Shown: positions 46,001-54,800 of the stretch, piece after piece
Position numbering within the stretch: position 1 is the first letter of the stretch
Layout: the number at the start of each line of letters is the position of its first letter
Assembly (NCBI GenBank): GCA_027625095.1
Contig: JAQBXN010000041.1
Coordinates: 1 to 57,344 of the forward strand
Direction: 5' to 3'
Source: Planctomycetota bacterium
Lineage (GTDB): Bacteria > Planctomycetota > PUPC01 > JACPCR01
DNA: 57,344 bases
The notes under the pieces: generated by a model
Databases searched by the model: none
Told to the model about the DNA's origin: nothing
What the model saw: only the letters and a program-made list of their open reading frames with translations
Made by a program: the position numbers and the translations under genes

Positions 46001-46663
46001 GGGGATGACGTAAAGGGTCTTGAAAGTCGCATTCGAAACCTTGGAAACGTTTACGAAGACGCGATTGAAGAATACGAAAGAGAAGAGCTCCGCTATCAGA
46101 CCCTGACCAGCCAGGAGGCAGATCTGCTCGAAGCCAAGAAGAAGCTTCAGGAGATTGTCCGCAAGATTAATCGCACAAGCCGCCGGCTCTTCGAAGTCAT
46201 GTTCACTGCAGTCCGCGCCAACTTCCAGGAGCTTTTCACCAAATTGTTCGGTGGAGGCAAGGCCGACATCTTTCTTGAAGAAGGCGTCGACATCCTTGAT
46301 GCCGGCATTGAGATTGTGGCTCGCCCTCCAGGCAAATCCGAGAACACTGTCCTTTCGCTGCTTTCCGGTGGCGAAAAGGCGCTCTGCACCGTCGCCCTCC
46401 TCTTCGCTATCTTCAAGGCCAAGCCAAGCCCTTTCTGCATCCTCGACGAAGTCGATGCTCCGCTCGATGAGAGCAATATCGACCGATATGTTTCCATCGT
46501 GCAGGAGTTCAACGCCAAGACGCAGTTCATCATTGTTACCCACAGCCGCCGCACCATGCGCTCCGCCGATGTCATCTACGGAGTCACGATGCAAGAGCCG
46601 GGAGTGTCCACCAAAATTTCGGTGCGGTTTGAAGACTACGATGAGCATGTCGGCCTGGAATAA
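43079..46663 (+). CDS. smc: Chromosome segregation ATPase SMC
   Basis: A 1194-residue SMC of full length. Walker A is GPNGCGKSN near 31-39. Two coiled-coil arms flank a hinge at ~505-680 (GTGVKQVLNAVQQDQLAG through EGDVIGSSGPITGGG). The ABC signature LLSGGEKALC is near 1094, and Walker B FCILDEVDAPLDE near 1118. SMC with ScpA/ScpB compacts and resolves newly copied chromosomes. scpA and scpB are not in the window. It stands alone, with long intergenic gaps on both sides. Confidence 0.97.
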   Translation: MHLEKMELVGFKSFAEKTEFQFNTGLTCVVGPNGCGKSNIIDAIKWVMGEQSVKSLRGSSMTDVIFSGTTHRKPHGYAEASLIFSNTKNILDIDYDQVRVTRRLYRTGESEYFLNKSKCRLRDLKELFMGTGVGNNAYSVIEQGKIDVLLQANPQERRIIFEEAAGISKYKAKKKIALNKLNRVETNLVRLSDIINEVQRNMKKLQGQAGRARRYREYSQQLTELKSRYFLHRFHVLTSEFKLLDAQVRAGEANVGKKQAEIEILEAETERQGIENIRVEQSLREKESLRTEVQGRIQNIENEIQRATDRLRELEDSRQNFSKEIANTSSRLQEAKFELLKAINELEQAESGIKQRAHSLEENQAQSKGLNERASTISHQVNELRQRHLDLMNERTRHSNELASLRTQYKAIEVQVKRLLGRREQVQQEQAELKMQRRELEQAIHGLKIQLEGKEARLGEVNAEVGGLEEFLAGLDERLAAQRDNLTSKESRGETLQALERRREGMGTGVKQVLNAVQQDQLAGIVGTVSELLEVDVEHALAIESALATAAQTIVTSGTEETRAAIDFLRKDDRGRATFFPMDRVFGNGNGQPPIINNPNYLGRARDFIRAKEEHLPLINQLLAGTHVVKDFETALELAPKFSPTSRLVTLEGDVIGSSGPITGGGKVDRLGIISRKSELRMLEKQIAEIRQLMEQLSGERTQTNDHLNELRKERESTREAITDLTMSVSENNTNLETAVRDSQDLEQEEQVIASELDDYKKQLDRSEEEAKNLYSLIEQVDAKEQHVKIDQESLIGEMKGIEGRRESLREIITHLSAELASLRQKIVGLKVNAARNRSSIQENKDLLISRHKQIEQCGSRLDESRELIRSSETALQSLFKELAVHDVTVREEHNKLNGIRQEQDKNNVSLRQAGHDLRTMEEQTNKLRVNRSEAEIRREKLMEQSQSELGLDLPVVYKQSDSEESEGEDWNAIGDDVKGLESRIRNLGNVYEDAIEEYEREELRYQTLTSQEADLLEAKKKLQEIVRKINRTSRRLFEVMFTAVRANFQELFTKLFGGGKADIFLEEGVDILDAGIEIVARPPGKSENTVLSLLSGGEKALCTVALLFAIFKAKPSPFCILDEVDAPLDESNIDRYVSIVQEFNAKTQFIIVTHSRRTMRSADVIYGVTMQEPGVSTKISVRFEDYDEHVGLE

Positions 46664-47095
46664 CGGCAGGGCTTTGAGTGGAGCGCTCGGCCCGAGGTCA
46701 CCTTCTGCAGCAATCCAACACTCCGACACTCCGGCCCGAAGCGACGGAGAGATAGGCCGAGCCCACCCCTGTTGGAGCAAAATCCAGCGATGTAGAACTA
46801 AACGGCTGTCAAGAGTTTTCTGGTCACGGCGGCTGGAATGTCTCTTTTGCGCGACTCGCCCACACAGGTATAATTTCCTCTCTCAGCACGGGGAACTCTG
46901 ACAACCAGATTAGAAATTAACCTCTGCTATGCTCGTGAGCTGACGCCAGTCTTTAAGAACCGATGCACATCCGCCGGGAACTCGCGCTGGTGATGGAACG
47001 CAAACCTTCATTGGAAGCGTGAAGTAATCATTCGAGTGCCCACCTTAGGAAAAGGGTTCGGAAGACGCGCCACCACGGTATATGCGGAGGTTTTT
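46664..47095. other. Intergenic region after smc
   Basis: No gene was recognised. A TATAAT-like box at 46869-46874 has a poor -35 partner and no plus-strand gene behind it until 49.9 kb. Low-complexity CGGAGGTTTTTTT near 47090 is noted but not interpreted. Confidence 0.4.
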
Positions 47096-48115
47096 TTATG
47101 TACGCGTGGGGTGGATTCGGGATTCAGGATTCACCATCAACCATCTCTCCAGCCTTGCCATTCCTGCCTCCATCGAAATCGCCGGCTCATAACCCAAATC
47201 CTTCTTTGCTGCGCTGATATCAAACCAATGGGCGGTGGATAATTCCCTGGCGAGAAATCGAGTCATGCGCGGTTCACCTTTGAGTCCAAACAGGCCGTGG
47301 ACTGTCTCCAGCAGCCAGCCTGCTGCGTAAGCCATCCCCGGCGATATGGATTTCTTTACTGCCGGAACTCCCCCGGCATCAAGGATCTGATTAACCATGT
47401 CCCAGAGCGGAATGGGTTCATCATTCGTGATGAAATAAGCCTTGCCTGCCGCTGTCGCACCGGGCGCCAGAACATCGGATGCGAGTAGATGCGCGTCCGC
47501 CGCGTTGTCCACGTAAACGCAATCGACCTTACATTCGCGATGACCAATCCGGCGTAACTGGCCGGCCCGGCCCCGGGCAAGAATGCGGGGGACGAGATGG
47601 TTATCCCCTGGCCCCCAGATCAGGTGGGGGCGAAGTGAGACGGTGGCCAGTTCCTGACTGTTGGCCGAAAGCACTTTTTGCTCGGCTATGGCTTTAGTTT
47701 TTGGGTAGTGGGCTTCGAAATGTTCGGGATACGGAACGGACTCGTCGACGCCTTCCATATCCTGTCCATTGAACACGACGCTAGGTGAACTGGTGTAAAT
47801 AAGTTTCGGCACTCTGTTCTGTTGGCAGGCGGACAGGACATTCTCCGTGCCGGTCACGTTAGTCTGATAAAACTCTTGATAAGAGCCCCAGACGCCGGGC
47901 CTGGCCGCGACGTGAAAAACTGCATCGCAGCCATCGGCGGCATGACTGATGGCTTCCGCATCTGTCAGATCGCCCTGAATATGTTGGGTGCCGAGCTTTT
48001 CAAGTTCGGTGTAGGAACGTCTCGAAAAGCTCCTGACCTCATCCCCGCGTTCCACCAGTTTGCGCACGATGACGCTGCCCAGGAAGCCGCCTCCGCCGGT
48101 GACCAGGGCTTTCAT
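47096..48115 (-). CDS. oleD: OleD-type NAD(P)-dependent reductase
   Basis: A 339-residue extended short-chain dehydrogenase/reductase. I chose ATG 48115, since the nucleotide-binding motif TGGGGFLG then falls at residues 6-13. The active-site Tyr-x-x-x-Lys is HYPKTKAIAEQK. Its sequence style (3-beta-HSD-like) and its 4-nt ATGA overlap with an OleC-type gene identify it as OleD, which reduces the 2-alkyl-3-ketoacyl acid made by OleA to the beta-hydroxy acid. OleA and OleB are not seen in the window. Alternative: another sterol-type epimerase, but the overlap with OleC argues against this. Confidence 0.85.
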   Translation of the reverse strand: MKALVTGGGGFLGSVIVRKLVERGDEVRSFSRRSYTELEKLGTQHIQGDLTDAEAISHAADGCDAVFHVAARPGVWGSYQEFYQTNVTGTENVLSACQQNRVPKLIYTSSPSVVFNGQDMEGVDESVPYPEHFEAHYPKTKAIAEQKVLSANSQELATVSLRPHLIWGPGDNHLVPRILARGRAGQLRRIGHRECKVDCVYVDNAADAHLLASDVLAPGATAAGKAYFITNDEPIPLWDMVNQILDAGGVPAVKKSISPGMAYAAGWLLETVHGLFGLKGEPRMTRFLARELSTAHWFDISAAKKDLGYEPAISMEAGMARLERWLMVNPESRIHPTRT

Positions 48116-49791
48116 CGCAATTGCTCCTCGGCCCACACGGCCAGTTTCTCTCGAAAGATTTTTGCGTTGTGCCGGATATCGACAGGAAAAGATGAGTGTT
48201 TCAAAAAGGTCTGGATCGGGCGGGTGTGCTCATACTGCTCGCCAAGCTTCTGAAGGTCGGACTGTACGGTGGACCAGTCGCCCGCCCCTTCCTGTAACTC
48301 AACGCAAAGCACCGGTCTCTGTTGGCCAGGATTGCCCACCCCAACCAGTGCTGTTCGAAACACTTTGTTGTGGACGTTAAACACCGCTTCGCAGCACACC
48401 GTGAAAAGGGTTTCAGAATCGGTCTGCACTCGATGCGCTTTGCGCCCGCAAAACCAGAGCCGGCCTTTTTCGTCGAAGTAGCCGAGGTCGCCCATTCGGT
48501 GAAAGACTTCGTCGTTCGAACCGCGGGTGTCCTTTATCTTCGCCAGCAGAGTCGATTCCTCCCGGTTGTGATATCGGCGGGTCACCATCGGGCTGCGAAC
48601 TGTAATCTCTCCAATCTCACCATCTGGAACTGGAAGATCCTCCGCCCATTCTCCAATAGCCTCGTCTGTGATCCGGATCACAAAAACTTCGGCCTCATCC
48701 ACGGGGCGACCCACGCAGACTCCCTTGCCTTTGTCGGTGGCCTTCCGTGTTTCACCCAGGATTTCCCTGCTGCCGATGGATGCGACCGGTAGTGACTCTG
48801 TCGCGCCGTATGGGGTGTGTATCTGAGTTCCTTCAGGCAGCAATTTGCTGAATTGTTCAAGGACTTCCGACGGTACCGGTGCCCCCGCCGATATGACCCG
48901 CTTGAGAGAATCCAGCTTTTTTCCTGCGGCCTCATTTGAAAAAGCCACCCGGCGAATCAGTGCTGGCGAGCCGAACATGTTGGTCACTTTAAATCGCTCG
49001 ATGGGCTCTAGAATATTCCTCGGCTCGACGAAGGCCGGCCGCGTGGCGTCCATCTCAGGGATGATCGCGCTCATACCCAGCGCGGGATCAAACAGCGCGA
49101 AAAGGGGAAAGGTCGGCAAATCAATTTCGCCCGGCTGGATGTCATAGAGCATCCGCAGTGCCTTGACCTGCGCAGTGAAATTTGAATGAGTGTAAACCGC
49201 TCCCTTTGGCACACCGGTACTACCACTGGTGAACAAGATGGCGGCCGTATCTCCGGGATTTGTATCGGGCATCTTGTATGCACCAGCCGCCTGCCCAAGT
49301 TGTCTGATCTCTGGGAGCGAATAGCCGCCCCAGAACCAGCGTCGCCCGACAGTTACCAGATGTTTCAGTGTCTGCCTGGCCCATCCCAGGGTCACCCTTG
49401 CCGCGTGCGCTTTTGAAATTCCAACAAAGGCGTCTGGCTCAGCTTCCCGAAGGCATTGTTTCAAGTTGTGAAAGCCCATCCCTGGATCAACAAACACCGG
49501 CACCGCGCCGGTCTTAAAAATGGCGAACGTGAGCGCGAAGAACTCCAGGCTCGGTTTGACCATCAGGACTGTCCGAACTCCGCGGCGGATCCCGATCTGT
49601 TCGAGGCCTCCGGCGAGAAGGTCGCTCTCACGGTTCAGCTCATCAAAGCTGAGCTGGGCATAATTCATCTGTCCGTCAGGGCCTCGGCGGATCGGGCAGG
49701 CGACCGCGAGCGTTTCCGGCTGCTTTTTTGCCATAGCGGGCAGGTGTGCTGCTATGTTGGTGAAGATTTCTTGCTCGATCCCAACGGGCAT
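48112..49791 (-). CDS. oleC: OleC-type beta-lactone synthetase (AMP-forming)
   Basis: A 559-residue member of the acyl-adenylate-forming superfamily. I prefer ATG 49791, which has AGGAG 11 nt upstream. A TTG seven codons earlier is possible. The P-loop-like motif is ILFTSGSTGVPKGAVYTH, and the later GDLGYFDEKGRLWFCGRK hinge is typical. It looks closest to OleC, which closes a beta-hydroxy acid to a beta-lactone in long-chain olefin synthesis. Its stop overlaps the OleD start, showing translational coupling. If OleA and OleB exist elsewhere in the genome, the host may make long-chain alkenes or beta-lactones. Confidence 0.85.
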   Translation of the reverse strand: MPVGIEQEIFTNIAAHLPAMAKKQPETLAVACPIRRGPDGQMNYAQLSFDELNRESDLLAGGLEQIGIRRGVRTVLMVKPSLEFFALTFAIFKTGAVPVFVDPGMGFHNLKQCLREAEPDAFVGISKAHAARVTLGWARQTLKHLVTVGRRWFWGGYSLPEIRQLGQAAGAYKMPDTNPGDTAAILFTSGSTGVPKGAVYTHSNFTAQVKALRMLYDIQPGEIDLPTFPLFALFDPALGMSAIIPEMDATRPAFVEPRNILEPIERFKVTNMFGSPALIRRVAFSNEAAGKKLDSLKRVISAGAPVPSEVLEQFSKLLPEGTQIHTPYGATESLPVASIGSREILGETRKATDKGKGVCVGRPVDEAEVFVIRITDEAIGEWAEDLPVPDGEIGEITVRSPMVTRRYHNREESTLLAKIKDTRGSNDEVFHRMGDLGYFDEKGRLWFCGRKAHRVQTDSETLFTVCCEAVFNVHNKVFRTALVGVGNPGQQRPVLCVELQEGAGDWSTVQSDLQKLGEQYEHTRPIQTFLKHSSFPVDIRHNAKIFREKLAVWAEEQLR

Positions 49792-49884
49792 CGCTGCTGG
49801 TCTCCTGTCCAATTCGATTCTGGATTAGGTCGCCCAATAATCTACGATTCAGGCCAAGGTACTTAATAGTTCAGGAGCTTGCAT

Positions 49885-50271
49885 ATGGGCAGAATAAGAA
49901 AAGAAATCGGAGTGTCCGGTCGAAGGCACTGGGCACTGTTCGATTCGGGGGCCCGGAATACATATGTCACGCCTCAGGCGGCTGAAGGGATGGCAGTCAG
50001 GGACCTACCGGAACAGCAGACCACCGGCTTGGGCGGTAAACGTCATCAGATCCATCAGGCATGCCTTCTCTTTGCCGAAGTGGATGGCCACCGGGTGCAA
50101 ACCAATGCGAATGTCGTTGATGAAATTGGTATGGACGAGAATGGACGGCAGATTGATGTCTTCCTGGGTGCACTGGCCATGCAGCAGTGGGGGATAGGTC
50201 TTGATCTCCAGCATGAAGAGTTATATTTCAGACACTACACACCTGATTTTGTTGAATTCAGCGACTTGTAG
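49885..50271 (+). CDS. Retropepsin-like aspartyl protease domain protein
   Basis: A 128-residue single-domain protein from ATG 49885, with AGGAG upstream. The active-site Asp20-Ser21-Gly22 (ALFDSGARNTYVTP) is followed by the beta-sheet pattern of a retropepsin half. A second hydrophobic-Gly pattern near VFLGALAMQQWGI fits the flap/psi loop region. Bacterial homologues are thought to be dimeric proteases, but substrates are unknown. No signal peptide is visible. It sits divergently from oleC with an ~93-nt gap. Confidence 0.75.
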   Translation: MGRIRKEIGVSGRRHWALFDSGARNTYVTPQAAEGMAVRDLPEQQTTGLGGKRHQIHQACLLFAEVDGHRVQTNANVVDEIGMDENGRQIDVFLGALAMQQWGIGLDLQHEELYFRHYTPDFVEFSDL

Positions 50272-50290
50272 ATTTGGTGCCCGGCTCAGC

Positions 50291-51523
50291 TCAGTCCAGC
50301 CACTCTGCCGCTTTCTGGGCTGCCTCGTTGTAGACCCTGGTGAAGGGCGCGCCCGCCTCGCTCGCGAGTAGTTTGCAATCTTCATATTCGGGAGTTGCTT
50401 TCACGATGCGGCCTTCCATCCGGCCGATCTTGATTCGGACCTGTCCATACGACGTTTCAGCAGGCCGAGTCTCTCTGGAAAGTTTCCTTCTTTGCACCTG
50501 GTAACGACGAACGCCGAAGGTAGTCGTTTCCTCAAGAAGAAGGGTTTCAATCGCGTCGAGAGAGTCCGAATCGACAATAACACTGAGCAGAACCGCCGGC
50601 CGATTTTTCTTCATTTGAATTGGCGTGGTGTAGACATCCAGCGCACCAATTTCGAAAAGTTGTTCCGCTACGTATCCAATAGCCTCGGCAGAGATGTCAT
50701 CGAGATTTGTCTCGACTATCCAGACCTGGTCTTCTTCCTCGGAACTCTTCGATAAAAAGTCGCCGATGAAGACGCGCAGCAAATTGGGCTGTCCGTGAAA
50801 ATCACGAGTTCCAGCACCGTAACCCGTGCTTGTTGAGGTGAATCCGGGACGTGGCCCGAAGCTCTCGGCAAGGGTGACCAGGATCGCCGCTCCGGTTGGG
50901 GTCAGCAATTCCTTTTGGATATTGCCGGCACGAGTAGGAACTCCCTGAATGAGTTCGGCTGTGGCTGGTGCAGGAACCGGCATCGTGCCATGCGCGCAAT
51001 GGACGTGACCGGAGCCGGTGACGAGCTCGGAACAGTAGATCTCATCAATCCCAAGAATTTCGAAGCCGATGCAGGCGCCAACGATATCTACGATGGCATC
51101 CACCGCGCCAACTTCGTGAAAGTGTACCCGCTCGACGGTCGAGCGATGAACTTTTGCTTCAGCCTGTGCGAGCCGTGTAAAGATCTCAATGGACTGTTCT
51201 TTGACGCGACTGGAGAGAGGAGACTCTTCAATAATCTGCTTCACATCGCCGAGATTTCGATGCGAATGGTTATGCGTGTGTTCATGGTCGTCTCCCGCAT
51301 GATCATGATCATGGCTTTGTGCCTGATCGTGCAGGATGACATTGAATTTTGTGCCGCCGATTCCGCTGCGCAGGACTTGTTCTTCTGAAATGTCGTATTC
51401 GTCAAGATTCAGTTTTGACAGTTGCGCCTGGAGCGCTTTGAAATCAAGTCCCGCATCCAGCAGCGCCCCAAGAATCATGTCCCCGCTTGCCCCAGAGAAG
51501 CAATCAAAATAAGCGAGGCTCAC
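50291..51523 (-). CDS. larC: Nickel-insertion protein LarC
   Basis: A 410-residue LarC starting at GTG 51523, with GGAG 9 nt before it. The N-terminal CFSGASGDM motif, a His/Asp-rich loop (~65-92) likely to hold nickel, and the HEVGAVDAIVDI block are all present. LarC uses CTP to insert nickel into the pyridinium dithiocarboxylate pincer cofactor of LarA-type lactate and hydroxyacid racemases. In some lactobacilli larC is made by a frameshift, whereas here it is a single frame. LarA, LarB and LarE are not in the window. The start overlaps a small membrane protein by 4 nt. Confidence 0.92.
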   Translation of the reverse strand: MSLAYFDCFSGASGDMILGALLDAGLDFKALQAQLSKLNLDEYDISEEQVLRSGIGGTKFNVILHDQAQSHDHDHAGDDHEHTHNHSHRNLGDVKQIIEESPLSSRVKEQSIEIFTRLAQAEAKVHRSTVERVHFHEVGAVDAIVDIVGACIGFEILGIDEIYCSELVTGSGHVHCAHGTMPVPAPATAELIQGVPTRAGNIQKELLTPTGAAILVTLAESFGPRPGFTSTSTGYGAGTRDFHGQPNLLRVFIGDFLSKSSEEEDQVWIVETNLDDISAEAIGYVAEQLFEIGALDVYTTPIQMKKNRPAVLLSVIVDSDSLDAIETLLLEETTTFGVRRYQVQRRKLSRETRPAETSYGQVRIKIGRMEGRIVKATPEYEDCKLLASEAGAPFTRVYNEAAQKAAEWLD

Positions 51524-51723
51524 TTCTTGTCTCCAAAATACTTTATGCCCATCTGGACCATCTCTGCCGCGTTGTCGCCGATGGTATCGAGTTTTTTTTC
51601 TATGAGCCTCATTTTGGTTTCCAGCCTGATGATAATCCACAAGACAAGCAAGAAGACCAGGGAGACGATCGTCGCCATCGTTACGAAGAAGTTTTCACCG
51701 CTCATCCCAAGGATTTGGTTCAT
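51520..51723 (-). CDS. Small one-helix membrane protein
   Basis: A 67-residue protein with one strong transmembrane helix at ~14-36 (VTMATIVSLVFLLVLWIII) and a charged C-terminal half ending in KYFGDKK. Its stop TGA overlaps the GTG of larC, and its last codons contain the larC ribosome binding site. It is therefore almost certainly expressed together with larC. No known family was recognised. Confidence 0.75.
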   Translation of the reverse strand: MNQILGMSGENFFVTMATIVSLVFLLVLWIIIRLETKMRLIEKKLDTIGDNAAEMVQMGIKYFGDKK

Positions 51724-51810
51724 CGTATCTCCTCCGAATCGGGACTCGAATGAAAAGTTTGCTGCACAGTTTTACGCCAGGAGTGAAAGGAATCCAATGG
51801 GAAAACTTGG

Positions 51811-51852
51811 GTAATACATAATACGTAATACTTATCACTCATTACTCATTAC
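51811..51852. repeat. Six-unit heptamer array overlapping a gene end
   Basis: Six 7-mers in a row: GTAATAC, ATAATAC, GTAATAC, TTATCAC, TCATTAC, TCATTAC. The stop codon and last codons (VMSNE) of the large esterase gene lie in the right half. Confidence 0.88.
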
Positions 51853-54800
51853 TCTCGCGTCTCCCCAAGCCGCGCTACCGAAGAGCCAGGAGGCGCCTCC
51901 GCCCTCCACCTGCAGTTCCAGTTTGTCTATGCCGGTAATATCGACCTCAATTCTGTCTGCTGCATGATCGGAGTTGAGCCATTCCGAGCTCCAGATAGTG
52001 CGGCCGTCTCCCTTGACGCTGAACTTGAACCATTTCCGGACATCTAGTTCCAGGCCTTCCGGGTCGGCGCCGATGTCCGCTACTAATTTGGTGTATTTGG
52101 CTTTGAGTTCATATTCGACAAGTGAGGGAGGCCGAACGCCCAATCCCGAAGAGTAGAGCTTCTTGCCGATGTGGAGGGGGCGGCCTTCGAAGCTGCGGTC
52201 GATGCTCAGGGGGCCTTTACGCTGCCTGATACGTGCAGGAAGTAACCGGGAGAGGGGCAGTGGGCCTTCGCCGGCTTCATCGGTGGAGGTGAATTGCGGC
52301 AAATTTTTTATGTTCACTGTCGCCCTGCTTTGTTCGTTCCCCCGCCAGGTGGATTTGGGATCGATCTGCCAGTTGGGGCCGAAGAATCCGGAAATCAGCA
52401 TTGTCTCTGGTTTGCCGGATCGTTGATCGAAGATCGCAAAATCGAACCAGTTCCAGCCATCAAAGGGTTCCCACCCGGTCGCGTTACCGAACCGTCCGCC
52501 AATCTGCCAGACAGTGAACGGGTCGGTTGCTTCGGTGACTACAACATAGTGATCGGGCTGTAGGGGGTTCGGGTAACACATTCGATAACCGATGCTTTCG
52601 CCCTTGAAGATTTCGCCCCCGAACTCATAGCCACCCTCCACCGCTTTGATAGGCAGAGCCTGGGCAACCCGTGCTGTGATGGCATTTTCTTTGGAGCCGC
52701 CGAACAGAAAGAGATTCAGGGATTCAATGTCTTTGTCAGTGATATCCACATCCGCTTTTACACGCGGGTAGATACGAAACTTTTCTTCCCAGTTGATAGC
52801 CATGGCTTCGGCTTCGGTCCGGTTCATCCTGTTCCAGACCGCTTTGTCTGAGACCGTTCCATAAACAATGATAAATGGCGAGCGAAGTGCATCGTCAACA
52901 GGGCCTTCAAGCGCGGGTTTCTTGGAAAGTTCTTCAGGGTGGGCTTCTGCCTCCTGCCATTTGCTGTTGATCCTGGAGAGATGGAGCTCTTTTTTGGGCG
53001 TGCCTGAATACGCGAGGGCATCGTCCACCATTATGTTGAGGGGCTTGGAAGGCTTCTCCGGCAGGTGTTCGGTGAGCACGGTGACCGCAGAGACGTTTCC
53101 TGATTGGTAAACAATTCGTCCGCCGATCTGCACCGGGTTGCCGGTAGTAAGGCGGACCAGGGAGGGCGAAATCTGTTCGCCGGCAACTTCACCGAACATT
53201 CCCCAGTGTTCGAGCTGGTTCACGCGAAGCCAGTAAGCACCGGAATAGCGCAGGCGAGGGGTGCGCCAGTGTACCTTTGCCGGTCTTGGATTGCGGCGAT
53301 GGCTGAACATCCACTTCCAGCGCTGGTCGTAAAACTCCTTAGAAAAACCGCCATGCCCAATATCAGGGATTTCGTAATAGAGGGGCTTTGAGCCCAGGGC
53401 GAGCAGCCTGGCAATCATCCGCTGAGAATGCTCGACACGAACTACAGTGTCGATCTTGCCATGCGCGCACAGGATGGGAATGTTGGAAAGGTTGGGTGCG
53501 TAATGGAACGGACTGTTCACCTGCTGCAGGTAACTATAAAGATCCTTAAAAGTTTCCGGCGGCTCGGGCTTCTTGCGGTCGACGTAAAAGACTTCATTGT
53601 CTGTATTGCCCATGACCGGGGAAAGGCATGCGAATCTGTCCGGAAATTTTGCGCCGATGTTCCAGGTGCCGGTGCCGCCCATGGAGCGCCCTTCGAGGAT
53701 GATCCAATTGGGGTCGATGTTGTAGTCTTTCTGCACCTCTTCGATTGTACGAAGGACATCCTCTTCCGCGCCCCGCATGTAATCGGTGCTGCCTCGCCCC
53801 TGAGGAGCGAGCATGATGACACCCTCAATCTGATCGGTGGGGAAGCCAAGGAACGGCCGATGCCCGCCGTGGCCGTGGAGTTGCACCAGCAGTGGATACT
53901 TGACAGCGCCCTGGTAATTGGCCGGCACAGATACACTGTAAGTCTGCAGGGAGTCGTCAACGGGCGAGTAGTAGCTGCGCAGGAACTGTCCGCGTTTTTT
54001 CGGAAACGGATTTCTGCCTTCTTCCAATTCCTGAAGGTCTTTGCGGACCGAATAGAGAACCCATTCGACGTACTTTGCGGTCCTGTGAAGCAAGCGACGG
54101 CGGCCCATGGGCATGATGTAGTCCGCGTAATCCAGATTACTGAGCATCCACCCGAGTTCCCGGTTGAACTTGCTATCTTGAATGGCTGCATTTACGGAAT
54201 CGCGCAGAGACCTCAGCTTAACGCGCAAGTCGGTGGAGAAGACAGGCCGATGAGTTCGCAGGTCGTTGTAATTCTCGAGCGTTTCTTTCTTTGCTTCTTC
54301 GATCTCTTTCGTGCGCGTCGGCGCTACCAGAGTGATCGCAAAGATGTGGATGCGCCGCATCAGGGGCAGAGTGATTGAATGCAGTTTCTTCTTCGAATCA
54401 AGCCTGAGCCGCTGAACCCATAAACGGCACTTGATGGGTTCTTTCACCATTTCGCTGGTCGCTGGATTCCAGGTGTACCGGTAGGGGTATTCTGCAGCGA
54501 CGGTCTCGCCGAACTTCGCCTCCCCGCACCAGTCAGAGAAGCCCACATTGTATACAAAACTTCCTTCTGCGTAGCCGACCACGAAACCGCCCACTTGATG
54601 GCCGTTTTCAGCAGCCCCGAGGATGTAGGCGTCGGTGTAATTGCCTTCCTCGGCCTTCAACCACTGGCCGTTGCAGGCAGTGTTGTTGAATTCGCCTTCG
54701 AGCTGGGAAGTGAACAGGAAGTCCACCTCACGGTCTGCTTTTACGCTCAATACCGTTCCGGGCAGCGGCATCTCAAGGCCGGGAAAGGCCGAGCCTGGCA

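Noticed and set aside
46845..46874. Plus-strand promoter with TATAAT box
   Set aside because: The -35 partner is poor and no plus-strand gene follows for 3 kb.
46155..46901. 248-codon plus-strand frame overlapping the end of smc
   Set aside because: It is in another frame of the conserved SMC head domain and is Ser/Pro-rich without motifs.
51524..51640. 39-residue N-terminal extension of LarC
   Set aside because: It overlaps the small membrane-protein gene and precedes the conserved CFSGASGDM start region; GTG 51523 has a good ribosome binding site.
53428..54378. 316-codon plus-strand open frame opposite the large esterase
   Set aside because: No recognisable domains or start signal, and the esterase on the minus strand has a signal peptide and clear motifs throughout this stretch.
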